Shown in pieces: positions 18,170 to 26,801 of a DNA stretch of 64,000 nt. The DNA comes from Pseudoalteromonas viridis (GTDB lineage: Bacteria; Pseudomonadota; Gammaproteobacteria; Enterobacterales; Alteromonadaceae). Below the pieces are notes generated by a model. That model ran no database searches. It saw only the letters and a program-made list of their open reading frames with translations, and was not told the DNA's origin. The number at the start of each line of letters is the position of its first letter. Position 1 is the first letter of the stretch. The stretch is taken from assembly GCF_017742995.1 (NCBI RefSeq), contig NZ_CP072425.1, forward strand, positions 1,178,001-1,242,000. The letters run 5' to 3'. The position numbers and the translations under genes are program-made.

Positions 18170-20137
18170 ATGAACCTGATGAAACCTGTATTGCTACCTT
18201 CGTTGCTGCTGTGTACTTTGCTGAGCCCGGTGTATGGCCAGCAACCCGCCGACAAAGTGTTTGATCACAATGCGCTGGCTAAGTTTAATGCCCAGCATGC
18301 ACTGGATCTGCTCAATCAGTTGCCCACTTTTGTACTGAGTGAAGGCAACAATGAACGCGGTCTCAGCGGGGCCAGCAGTAATGTCTTGATCGACGGTGCG
18401 GTGCCTTTGTCTAAATCCGACTCCATCGAAACCCTACTGCGTCAGCTGCCTGTCAGCCAGATAGCCACGCTGGAGTTGTACAGTGGCCAGCATCCGTTCA
18501 GCCAGCTCAGTGAATACACTCAGGTGGTAAATATCGTTAAAAAAGCGCAAGCTGGCTCCATAGATTGGCGTGCCCGCATGCAATCTCAGCACAGCGACCA
18601 CACACTGAACGAAGCCAATTTAAGTCTGCAAACCAGCTATGCTGACTGGCAACATACTGCAAGCGTGAAGTGGCTAAACAACCATGCGTATTCATCCGGT
18701 GTGCTCACCCAGTATACCAATGCTCAGTCACAGCAGCCGGCCAGTATCGAGCAGGAGCATTTTGCTGAGCGCGAGCAGGGCGTGCAGCTGGCTTTGATCA
18801 GCAGAACCCAATTGAGCCATGGCAGCCTGCAATTGAATGCCTCAGCCCAACAAACCGACTGGCGCACGCGCTATCGCTGGACACCTGCAGAGCCTGCGCC
18901 GGTGAATGGCACCACAGACAACGAGCAGGCAGACGAATACGAGCTGGGCTTTGACTGGCTTACGGTCATGCCCGATGACTGGCAATGGCAGCTCACAGGC
19001 CTTGCCAGACAAGCGCAAACAGACTTGTCTATACAAGAATGGCAAAGCCTGGAACCGCCACTTGTTACCTTTGAGCAAGATGAACGTGCACGCGAGCAGG
19101 TGCTCAGGCTGGCGTATGGTAATCCGACGCTCGTCCTGCAACCCAGTATGGGTATTGAAGGCAGCTACAATTCAGTGACGGCCAACACCCGGGATGGAGG
19201 CGATATTGAACACAGCAAAGTCACCGAAACGCGCTTTGAGCCCTTTGTGGCGGCCAGCTGGCCTGTTGCGCCTAAATGGCAGCTGTCGGGCAAACTCGCG
19301 CTGGAGCAGGCCACCCTGACAGCAGGTACCGACACCAAGCAGTCGCTGAAACATCGTTTACTCAAGCCGCAACTTAAGCTGGGGCACGACCTCAGCGAAA
19401 CCTCACAGCTAACCTTCAGTGCACAACACCAGGTTGAACAGCTCGACTTTGCGCTGTTTCAGGCGTCTCAGAGCAGCGGTTTCTCGCGCACCCAAAGTGG
19501 TGCCACTCAGTTAAAGCCCATGCAATACACTGAGCTGATGCTCACCTGGCAATATGAGCGGCCCGGCTGGTTTGAATTCACCCTCAGCCCGCTCTACCAG
19601 TGGCAAAAAGATATCCAGGAATATCAGCTACAAAGCGATGGTAACGGCGCCATCAATAATGCCGGACGCGCCCGTTACTTTGGTCTGGACAGCGAATGGA
19701 GTATCAATACCGACCGCCTGCTCAGTGCCAGCCGTATTGAGCTAAGCTACACCTGGCGGGACGCACGATATGACGATCCTCTCAGCGGAGTGCGCCCGAT
19801 CACGGATCTGACCCCACACGAATTCATCGTCGGGTTTCGTCGCGATCAGGCCACTTTATCCTGGGGGGTGGAGGCCTTTTTGCCTACCCGCCTGCGCGAG
19901 TACTATCACAATGAGGTGCTGACCGAGCGGGCAGGCACAGAGCTCAGCGCATTTATCCAGGCTCAGATTGGCGATGGATTATCACTGCGGGCCGAAATGA
20001 ACACGCTTAATAAGGCAAAATACCGCTATACCCGAGTGCTGTACGAGCCCGATCGCAGCCACTCCCCGGCGCACAGCGCCGTGCTGGATGAAACCATACA
20101 GCCTCAGCTGAGCCTGACGCTCAGTGGTCAGCTATAG
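18170..20137 (+). CDS. TonB-dependent-receptor-like outer-membrane beta-barrel protein
   Basis: 655 residues from 18170, where AAGGAG lies 6 bases upstream (an in-frame ATG at 18143 lacks one). Residues 1-24 are a signal peptide ending VYGQ. The next ~100 residues form a reduced plug (NVLIDGAVPLSKSDSIETLL, VSQIATLELYSG), and the rest alternates amphipathic strands with frequent W, Y and Q, ending in a barrel strand (QPQLSLTLSGQL). No clear TonB box or CarboxypepD-like domain is seen. Ligand unknown. Confidence 0.78.
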   Translation: MNLMKPVLLPSLLLCTLLSPVYGQQPADKVFDHNALAKFNAQHALDLLNQLPTFVLSEGNNERGLSGASSNVLIDGAVPLSKSDSIETLLRQLPVSQIATLELYSGQHPFSQLSEYTQVVNIVKKAQAGSIDWRARMQSQHSDHTLNEANLSLQTSYADWQHTASVKWLNNHAYSSGVLTQYTNAQSQQPASIEQEHFAEREQGVQLALISRTQLSHGSLQLNASAQQTDWRTRYRWTPAEPAPVNGTTDNEQADEYELGFDWLTVMPDDWQWQLTGLARQAQTDLSIQEWQSLEPPLVTFEQDERAREQVLRLAYGNPTLVLQPSMGIEGSYNSVTANTRDGGDIEHSKVTETRFEPFVAASWPVAPKWQLSGKLALEQATLTAGTDTKQSLKHRLLKPQLKLGHDLSETSQLTFSAQHQVEQLDFALFQASQSSGFSRTQSGATQLKPMQYTELMLTWQYERPGWFEFTLSPLYQWQKDIQEYQLQSDGNGAINNAGRARYFGLDSEWSINTDRLLSASRIELSYTWRDARYDDPLSGVRPITDLTPHEFIVGFRRDQATLSWGVEAFLPTRLREYYHNEVLTERAGTELSAFIQAQIGDGLSLRAEMNTLNKAKYRYTRVLYEPDRSHSPAHSAVLDETIQPQLSLTLSGQL

Positions 20138-20187
20138 TTTGGCGCCCTGGCTCTACCCATTGCTGAACACAAGGAAGTATACGTAGC

Positions 20188-20304
20188 ATGATAAAAGGCA
20201 GAAAAGTCAGAAGGATAGTTGGCTATGACGTGCTTAAGCACTTTTTAGTGACACTGGATTATGCACGCGGTCATATGCATCTGAGCGTACCAGAAAAACT
20301 CTGA
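20188..20304 (+). pseudogene. C-terminal remnant of a retropepsin-like aspartyl protease
   Basis: A 38-codon frame encodes GYDVLKHFLVTLDYARGHM, which matches the conserved C-terminal strand of bacterial retropepsin-like proteins (usually (I/L)G(Y/M)DxLxxFxVTxDY). No N-terminal half with a DTG active site lies upstream; the TonB-receptor-like gene ends 50 bases before. I read this as the tail left by a deletion, though a short expressed peptide cannot be excluded because AAGGA lies upstream. Confidence 0.5.
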
Positions 20305-20376
20305 GCCGAATTTTGTGCCCGAGCCGGGCCTGCTCGTCTATACTTAGTGCACTGTAAGTAAACGCGAGGAGGTCCC

Positions 20377-20850
20377 ATGACTCATCGTATCAGTGCCTAC
20401 TTAGACACACACCTCATTCCTTATCGTGTTATTGAACACGTTGAGAGCCAGTCATCCCTTGGTTCGGCTTATCTAAGTCAAATTCCTTTACCTCAGCTGG
20501 CAAAAGCTGTGATGCTCGAAGATCACGAGAGCAAACGCCTGATGGCAGTGTTGCCCGCGAACTACAAAATCAGCCTGAGCAGCCTGAACGACGCCCTGAA
20601 AAGGCGCTTTCACCTGATGAAAGAGCGCCAGGTTTATCGGCTGTTTGCAGACTGTAGCCCGGGTGCCGTACCGCCCATTGCCGAAGCTTATCACCTGGAT
20701 ATCGTTTACGACGACCTGTTGCTCAATCTGCCCCATGTGTATATTGAGTCGGGCGACCACAGGCACTTGCTGCAACTCGCTCAGGCGGACTTTCGCCAGC
20801 TGATGGAAGACGCAAAGCATTTGCGCTTTAGCCACGAAACCTTCCACTAA
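20377..20850 (+). CDS. YbaK/aminoacyl-tRNA deacylase-like protein
   Basis: 157 residues of the YbaK/ProX editing-domain fold: MTHRISAYLDTHLIPYRVIEH start, LAKAVMLEDHESKRLMAVLPANYKI with the conserved Lys region, and a C-terminal GDHRHLLQLAQADF. Family members hydrolyse mischarged tRNAs such as Cys-tRNA(Pro), but this short form resembles the stand-alone proteins whose substrate is not known. Shine-Dalgarno GAGGAGG lies just upstream. Confidence 0.83.
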   Translation: MTHRISAYLDTHLIPYRVIEHVESQSSLGSAYLSQIPLPQLAKAVMLEDHESKRLMAVLPANYKISLSSLNDALKRRFHLMKERQVYRLFADCSPGAVPPIAEAYHLDIVYDDLLLNLPHVYIESGDHRHLLQLAQADFRQLMEDAKHLRFSHETFH

Positions 20851-20930
20851 CTTGAGCTTGTTTTAGCAGCGTGCGTCATTAGCATGCGCCACTGGCGTGC
20901 GCCCCATCATCCGGATCAGGCGCTATGCTG

Positions 20931-21236
20931 CTACAGTGAGGCCTTATTGAGCGGCATAACAAAACGGCAGTGGCCATCGCTGACATTGCCGATCATTTCG
21001 TCGTAGGCGGTTTCCATATCAAAGGTGGCCTGAGTGGCACCCAGTTCGCTCAGCACCAGCTCGGCTTCACTCAGGGAATTGTAAGTCAGGGTTTTGCCGT
21101 CACGGTCGGTCAGCAAATGATAATTGCCCAGCGCATCAAGCCCGCCGGCCAGATAATGGTTGGAGTCGGCATAACTGAGGATCACGGCATCCATATGGTT
21201 TTGATCCAGTTCATTTTTTAGTTCGGAACGTAACAT
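20931..21236 (-). CDS. DUF6482-like small conserved protein
   Basis: 101 residues from the ATG at 21234-21236, preceded by AGGGGGT; the frame is open farther upstream but without a better start. The body (VILSYADSNHYLAGGLDALG, YHLLTDRDGKTLTYNSLSEAE, METAYDEMIG) matches a small protein family common in Vibrio, Shewanella and Pseudoalteromonas. Function unknown; no membrane segment or signal peptide. Divergent from the mltD-like gene. Confidence 0.75.
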   Translation of the reverse strand: MLRSELKNELDQNHMDAVILSYADSNHYLAGGLDALGNYHLLTDRDGKTLTYNSLSEAELVLSELGATQATFDMETAYDEMIGNVSDGHCRFVMPLNKASL

Positions 21237-21395
21237 AACTACCCCCTGACGGTGCAAACTATTCAGGCAAAACGCGGCTTGCCCTGAAATTTGAGTGTAG
21301 CTCAATTTACGTACAGTTAGGCCAGTGCGATCAACCACCGCTAACAAGAGTGGCAAAAATTCCCAACTTATATACAATCAAAACCAATAATAATA

Positions 21396-22679
21396 ATGCC
21401 AAACAGTCCGATGCCAGTCAGAATCCTTGCCCTGTTGATAACCCTGATAGCACTCAGTGGATGTCAGTCTACCCACTCAGATAGCCGCGTTGATGATAGT
21501 CTGGCGACCACACACAATACACCCAAGGTCTCATTCGAGCCGGACAGACCGTTACCCGCACTGCCAACACCCCACACCAGTGATGATGTCTGGCAGCGTA
21601 TTCGCATGCAGCTGAGTTTTGCCCCCTCTAGCCACCCCAGAGTGCTGGAGCGGGTTAACTGGTATCTGCAACACCCGAATTATATGCACACCATCAGCGA
21701 GCGGGCTCAACCCTACTTGTATTATCTGGTGACTGAGGTAGAGCGCCGTGGCCTGCCCATTGAACTGGCGCTGATGCCGCTGATCGAAAGCGACTTTAAC
21801 GCCCAGGCCTATTCGGAAAAACACGCCTCCGGGCTGTGGCAGCTCACCCCGTTAATCGCAAAGCATTTCGGCGTTACCATTAACCCCTGGTTTGACGGGC
21901 GACAGGATCTGATCCAATCCACTCAGGCGGCGCTGGATTTTTTGCTTTACCTAAACAAGCGCTTTGATGGCGACTGGTATCATGCCATTGCCGCCTATAA
22001 CACCGGCGAAGGCCGCGTTGCCACCGCCATTGCCCGCAATCGCAAAGCCGGTAAAGCGACCGACTTTTTTTCGCTTAAATTACCAAAACAAACCCGCCAT
22101 TATGTGCCTAAGCTGCTGGCCGCCGCAGCCTTGCTAAGACAACAGCGCATGCATTTTCCGGCCATAGACAACCAGCCAGCCTTTACTCAGCTGGCCCTGG
22201 ATAAGGCCGTGATCCTGCCCGAGCAACACAACTGGGCAGAGCTGGAAGTGCTCAACCCGGGCTTTCGCCGCTTCCCGGTGCTGCTTAACGGGCCGGGCCA
22301 CGTGCTGGTGCCAACGGCCCGCGCACAGGAGTGGCAGCTGGCAGCCGCCGATTTTCAGGCATTACCGGATACTCGCTGGCAAAAGGTGGTGGTGCGCCGT
22401 GGCGACAGCCTGAGCAGGATAGCGAAACAGCATGGTTTGTCGGTTGCTGAACTGCGCCAGTTTAACCAGCTCAGCAATGATATGATCCGCATCGGCCAGA
22501 CTTTGCTGTTGCCATCGCGCTCTGAAACACTGGATTACGTGGTTAAACGCGGCGACAGTTTGTGGCGGATCGCCAGACAGTTCGGTGTCTCGGTCAAGGA
22601 CCTGAAGCGCTGGAACCGACGCGACACCAACCGGCTAAGGCTGGGAGAAACCCTCACCATTCATCTTTCGGCCCCTTAA
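21396..22679 (+). CDS. mltD: MltD-like membrane-bound lytic murein transglycosylase with two LysM domains
   Basis: 427 residues. A lipoprotein signal ends LIALSGC (lipobox), so it is anchored to the outer membrane. The SLT catalytic domain (residues ~115-230) has LIESDFNAQAYS with the catalytic Glu, SGLWQLTP, and AIAAYNTGEGRV. Two LysM modules follow (VVRRGDSLSRIAKQHGLS and YVVKRGDSLWRIARQFGVS). It cleaves peptidoglycan to 1,6-anhydromuropeptides. Shorter at the LysM end than some MltD proteins. Followed at 24 bases by a hypothetical gene, a lysozyme gene and an AraC gene on the same strand. Confidence 0.92.
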   Translation: MPNSPMPVRILALLITLIALSGCQSTHSDSRVDDSLATTHNTPKVSFEPDRPLPALPTPHTSDDVWQRIRMQLSFAPSSHPRVLERVNWYLQHPNYMHTISERAQPYLYYLVTEVERRGLPIELALMPLIESDFNAQAYSEKHASGLWQLTPLIAKHFGVTINPWFDGRQDLIQSTQAALDFLLYLNKRFDGDWYHAIAAYNTGEGRVATAIARNRKAGKATDFFSLKLPKQTRHYVPKLLAAAALLRQQRMHFPAIDNQPAFTQLALDKAVILPEQHNWAELEVLNPGFRRFPVLLNGPGHVLVPTARAQEWQLAAADFQALPDTRWQKVVVRRGDSLSRIAKQHGLSVAELRQFNQLSNDMIRIGQTLLLPSRSETLDYVVKRGDSLWRIARQFGVSVKDLKRWNRRDTNRLRLGETLTIHLSAP

Positions 22680-22703
22680 ACGTATTTCGACAGGACTCGC
22701 CCC

Positions 22704-23498
22704 ATGACACAACAGCAAACCACCTCAAGCGAGGCGGATAACACGCACCACATCACCCCCGTACAGGACGACCCTCATCAGCCTGGCGAGACTCATCAGG
22801 CCAAACCAAAGCGGTTTTTCCGGGGCAAACAATTACGCCTGTCACGCTCCAAAATGAATACTGTGCTGGCACTGTGCGCCATGCTTATCTCGGCCGCGTC
22901 TTTTTATGCCACTTATATGCAGGCCAAGGCGGCACAGGAGCAAGTGGCCGCCGCAGAGCGACAGCTGGAAGCAGAAACCTGGCCCTGGCTGCAATTTAGC
23001 TACAGTAACTTTGACCTTGAGGCAGAAAGACCCAGGATCACCATTGGCATTCTGAACTCGGGCACCGGCCCCGCCCTGATTGAGTGGGTGCAATACCATT
23101 ACCGCGGCCAGGCCTATGACTCGCTCACAGCCCTGTTCGATGCCTGCTGTAACATCAGCGCGTATCGCGAAGCCCTTGATACTGCGCAGCAGGACGACAA
23201 CGAGGTCAACGTGCTGGCCAAGTTTGGCTGGTACATTACCAGCCGGGCCGAACACTCATTACTTGCCGACGGCGCCACTCTGCCGCTCTTCACCATGCAA
23301 AAAAGCAATTTTAACAATCGCTTATGGGACAAAATTGATGATATATCGGAGCAGGTAGAAGTCTTTACCTGTTATTGCTCGCTGCTCAAACAATGCTATA
23401 TTTCTTCCGTCGAGTCGCACGTGTCGCCCGTCGAAGATTGCACCCAGGGCAAACTGACCCTGGCGCAACAAGATAACACGACCACAGAGGAGCATTAG
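22704..23498 (+). CDS. Single-pass membrane protein of unknown function
   Basis: 264 residues. A ~50-residue hydrophilic N-terminus rich in His, Gln and basic residues precedes one membrane segment (VLALCAMLISAASFYATYM). After that comes a short coiled stretch (QAKAAQEQVAAAERQLEAE) and a periplasmic domain with clustered Cys (DACCN, CYCSLLKQC). I recognise no family. It sits between the mltD-like gene and a lysozyme gene with a 5-base gap to the latter, so a role in the same wall-related operon is likely. Confidence 0.7.
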   Translation: MTQQQTTSSEADNTHHITPVQDDPHQPGETHQAKPKRFFRGKQLRLSRSKMNTVLALCAMLISAASFYATYMQAKAAQEQVAAAERQLEAETWPWLQFSYSNFDLEAERPRITIGILNSGTGPALIEWVQYHYRGQAYDSLTALFDACCNISAYREALDTAQQDDNEVNVLAKFGWYITSRAEHSLLADGATLPLFTMQKSNFNNRLWDKIDDISEQVEVFTCYCSLLKQCYISSVESHVSPVEDCTQGKLTLAQQDNTTTEEH

Positions 23499-23503
23499 CG
23501 GGT

Positions 23504-24157
23504 TTGCTGAAACGCCTTTTATCAAAACATCGCACCTCATCGCCCGCCGTCCGGCATATTTGCCATTTTGAGGGTGTAATCGATCACTTATATCTGGATA
23601 CCCGGGGCAATCCCACAATAGGCGTGGGCTTTCATGTCGCCAGTCAGGATGCCTTTACCCGCCTGAGCCTGCGCGACAAGCGCACCAACAAGCCCGCCAG
23701 CCGGGCGCAAAAACAGCAAGAGTACGCTACGTTAAAACGACTGCCCGCCGGGAAAACGGCTCGCTGGTATGAACAGCACTGCACTTTACACTTGCCCCAC
23801 AGAGAAAGCATGCGCCTGCTTGAGGAGCAGATACGGGCCTTTGAGCAAGAGCTGGCCCGTCTGATCTGCCCCGCCAATGGTTACACCCGGTCTTACCAGC
23901 AACTGCCGGAGGGCGCCCGGCTTGCGCTGTTAGACCTGGCCTATAACCTGGGCACCACCAACCTGAGCTGCCGCTGGCCCAAGCTCCTAACCGCCCTGAA
24001 GCACGAAGACTGGCAACAGGCGGCAAACGAATGTGCCCGCAAACATGTCAGCAAAGCCCGCAATCAGGCCACCCGACAGCTATTTATGCAAGCGTCTAAC
24101 AATGACAGCCTGGTGGCCCGGCTGCTCAGGCGGCTGTGGCGTAAATTATGGCGCTAG
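23504..24157 (+). CDS. GH24-like (phage-type) lysozyme
   Basis: 217 residues from a TTG start with GAGGAG upstream, five bases after the previous stop. HFEGVIDHLYLDTRGNPTIGVGFH (residues ~20-43) has the Glu, Asp and Thr spacing of T4-lysozyme-like GH24 enzymes, and ALLDLAYNLGT is the matching C-terminal helix motif. There is no signal peptide, as in holin-dependent phage lysozymes, and a long insertion lies between the two halves. It may be a domesticated phage enzyme, or act with the upstream membrane protein. Confidence 0.8.
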   Translation: MLKRLLSKHRTSSPAVRHICHFEGVIDHLYLDTRGNPTIGVGFHVASQDAFTRLSLRDKRTNKPASRAQKQQEYATLKRLPAGKTARWYEQHCTLHLPHRESMRLLEEQIRAFEQELARLICPANGYTRSYQQLPEGARLALLDLAYNLGTTNLSCRWPKLLTALKHEDWQQAANECARKHVSKARNQATRQLFMQASNNDSLVARLLRRLWRKLWR

Positions 24158-25215
24158 TGACGCTCGCGGATCTGTTCTTTCGCTTTAGTGCCCTCGGGTT
24201 ACTCATTGCGCTGGTGCTGTTTAACTGGCCCCGCCTGACTCACTTTGAGCGCCTGCTGAGCGTTGCCCTGGCCACCAGCCTGGCGTGTTTCCTGCTGCTT
24301 ACCCAGCCTTTGCCTGAGTGGCGCTTTAACCCGTTACGCAACCTGTTTCTTGCAGCTACAGAGCTGCTGCCTCTGATCTTATGTGCCTGTGCCTGGTATC
24401 TGATCACCCTGCGTGTACCGCACTGGCTGACGCTGAGTTGGGGACGCTGGCTGCTGGCGTGTGCTGTACTGGCCAGTAGTAGTGTGTTTTTGATTTATGG
24501 GGGCAATACCCACTGGCACACACTGATGCATCTGTTTTCAGCATTCGCCATGTGTGCCGCCTTGTACTATTGTTTGGCGAATTTTAATGACGACCTGGTG
24601 CATAGTCGTCGTCGCATGCGTCTGATCCTGGCCACCTTTGCCCTGCTGCACTGCCTGGTATTGATCGGGTTTGAACTCAGTGCCAGTCTTATTCGGCGGG
24701 ATCCCATTTATCTGCTGGCCAATGCGGTGTTTGTTTTTTGCCTGTTGTTACTGCTCACCGGAGTGTCCCGACCTGCCACAAGAGACAACGGCAGCTCCAG
24801 TCAGACCGCCCAACAAACACTGCCAGTGTCAGCCCACTGGCTAACCACTTATGAGGCGTTGCAAACCCTGCTGGCACAGGGCATTTATCGTGAGCCCGAG
24901 CTCACCATTGGTCTGCTGGCCGAGCGTCTTGATATACCCACTCACCAGCTGCGCACCCTGATCAACCAACAGCTTGGCTGCAAAAACTTCTCTCATTTTA
25001 TCAATCAGTATCGACTAGCGTATGCTGCCGAGCAATTGCGCGACCTGACCCATGCCCGCACGGCCATTCTGAGCATTGCTTACGATGCCGGATTTAATTC
25101 CATCGGCCCATTCAACCGCGCCTTTAAACAAGCTTATGCCCTGACACCAGGCGACTACCGCAGACAACACCTGAGCGCTGTTCAGAGCAGCTCAAAAGAT
25201 TGCACGGGCTCATAA
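24148..25215 (+). CDS. AraC-family regulator with seven-segment membrane N-terminus
   Basis: 355 residues. About seven hydrophobic helices occupy residues 1-215; the C-terminal AraC-type DNA-binding domain (residues ~245-345) carries both helix-turn-helix motifs, including ILSIAYDAGFNSIGPFNRAFKQ. The design is the membrane-bound AraC type common in Alteromonadales and Bacteroidetes. The start overlaps the lysozyme gene by 10 bases and the 3' end overlaps the convergent thpR gene by 34 bases. Target unknown. Confidence 0.88.
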   Translation: MALVTLADLFFRFSALGLLIALVLFNWPRLTHFERLLSVALATSLACFLLLTQPLPEWRFNPLRNLFLAATELLPLILCACAWYLITLRVPHWLTLSWGRWLLACAVLASSSVFLIYGGNTHWHTLMHLFSAFAMCAALYYCLANFNDDLVHSRRRMRLILATFALLHCLVLIGFELSASLIRRDPIYLLANAVFVFCLLLLLTGVSRPATRDNGSSSQTAQQTLPVSAHWLTTYEALQTLLAQGIYREPELTIGLLAERLDIPTHQLRTLINQQLGCKNFSHFINQYRLAYAAEQLRDLTHARTAILSIAYDAGFNSIGPFNRAFKQAYALTPGDYRRQHLSAVQSSSKDCTGS

Positions 25216-25703
25216 ACGAGCCCACGCGTGTCGCATCGATAAGAATGATAAAGGTGAAACCGGGTGACAGTCAGCATGAAGGGGGTAATCGATGAGCGCA
25301 CCTCAGGCTCGCCCTTGTGCCCTCTCAGTAAGGTAATATGCGGTGCAAAAGGCAAGCGGTTACAATGCAACCCCAGTTTGGCACCCATATCACGTAACGG
25401 CTCAGCAAGCGCACTTAACTGTGCAGGTTCAGGCTCCGGGCGTAAAAAGAAAATCCCGTTACCCGACCAGTAACCGGTTTGTGCAAAGGTCAGCGTAAAG
25501 CCGGATACCGTAAGCTGACGGGCAAACGCCACCATGTCCGCCTCCTGCGATTCAGTCACCTGACCAAGAAAAGCCAGCGTCAGGTGCCAGTTCTCCATTT
25601 TTGTCGGTGCTTTGCGGGCACGCACTTCAGTGCGCAGCCAGGCATTAATGTGCGCCCGGCTGTGTGCATCCAACCCTATGCCAAAAAATAAGCGCCTGAC
25701 CAT
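25182..25703 (-). CDS. thpR: RNA 2',3'-cyclic phosphodiesterase (LigT/ThpR)
   Basis: 173 residues of the 2H phosphoesterase fold. Both HxTx motifs are present: HLTLAFLG (residues ~40-47) and HITLLRG (~122-128). These enzymes hydrolyse 2',3'-cyclic phosphates on RNA ends. Length is typical. Its 3' end overlaps the AraC gene tail to tail. Confidence 0.92.
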   Translation of the reverse strand: MVRRLFFGIGLDAHSRAHINAWLRTEVRARKAPTKMENWHLTLAFLGQVTESQEADMVAFARQLTVSGFTLTFAQTGYWSGNGIFFLRPEPEPAQLSALAEPLRDMGAKLGLHCNRLPFAPHITLLRGHKGEPEVRSSITPFMLTVTRFHLYHSYRCDTRGLVYEPVQSFELL

Positions 25704-25783
25704 AACTCACTCCTGCTACTGATACGCTGAGTATATCGCGCTACGCACGTATTTTCCCGCCTAAGCAGTATATGACGACCAGG

Positions 25784-26512
25784 CTAGTGAGCCCGGGCGT
25801 AGCGACGCTCTAGTAAAAGGGCCAGTAAACCTGCGACAAACAGCACGATACCGATAAACTGCATCCAGGCATTACCGGGACGAGACACATGGTGCACACG
25901 CTCAGGTTGCATCTCAAAATACCGGCGACCGTTATCAACCTGTACCACAAAAGCACTGCCGCGATAGTCAAAACTATACAATCGCTCCGGCGCCTGGCGC
26001 TTCTGATACATCAGTCGCAACGCATCATAGTCGGCCCGGTTCTGTTTATCCGCGTCACTCACGTAACGATGCCAGCGCGTGTACAAATCGAGAGGCTCTT
26101 CGTCTCTCAGCTCTCCATAGGAGTGGTATTCATACTGGCGTTCAGGCAAAAAGAGCGTGCGATAGCCACTGTAAAATAGCGCACACCCCAAAGAGATACA
26201 CACCAGTGCCATGAGTATCCAGCTACGCCGCCGTGCCAGCTTATGTTTATCCAGGTTTTGGTACCAGGCTTCAATGTCTGGGATCTGTGTCAGGCTATGC
26301 TTGTCCCCCTGCTCCGCAACCCCTTGCATAAAGCTCCCTAAGTCCAGATCCAGTGCGGCCAGCAGTTTCCTGAACACCTCATTGGAAGGAATTGAATGAT
26401 CGTTCTCCAGTTTAGACAGGTAGCTCTGCTCAACCGTCATTTGCGAGGCCAGTTGCGGCTGGCTCAACGCCCTTTGTTGTCTGAGTTGTTTGATGTATTG
26501 TCCAAGTGTCAT
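25784..26512 (-). CDS. XRE-type HTH regulator with two membrane segments
   Basis: 242 residues from the ATG at 26510-26512, which has AAGGA eight bases upstream; the frame extends to 26560 without a ribosome site. The N-terminal HTH reads LGQYIKQLRQQRALSQPQLASQ then QSYLSKLENDHSIPS. One membrane helix (SWILMALVCISLGCALFYSGY) follows, then a ~100-residue periplasmic part and a second helix near the C-terminus (FIGIVLFVAGLLALLLERR). A membrane-bound one-component regulator is likely; the ligand is unknown. Confidence 0.83.
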   Translation of the reverse strand: MTLGQYIKQLRQQRALSQPQLASQMTVEQSYLSKLENDHSIPSNEVFRKLLAALDLDLGSFMQGVAEQGDKHSLTQIPDIEAWYQNLDKHKLARRRSWILMALVCISLGCALFYSGYRTLFLPERQYEYHSYGELRDEEPLDLYTRWHRYVSDADKQNRADYDALRLMYQKRQAPERLYSFDYRGSAFVVQVDNGRRYFEMQPERVHHVSRPGNAWMQFIGIVLFVAGLLALLLERRYARAH

Positions 26513-26801
26513 GACTAGGTCCTTGTGTTTTTTATCTTGCGGCCAGTCTTGGTAAGTCATGGATTAATAACAAGATGAATATCCAAGCATACGCAGGAAT
26601 ATTGCGCCATACCAGCTTCAGGCAAGATGAAAGCGCTGCAAAACAGGTGTTTTTCCGCACATATGGCCTGAACGGTTCTACCTATTTAGCCACTGATTTA
26701 GCCATCTTTTCAGAATCGGCCAGCATTTTTCACTTTAGACAAGATTTAAAAGCTTAAATCTCAGATAGTTAAGCCAGTTTATCGCGAATTAAGGACCAAC
26801 A

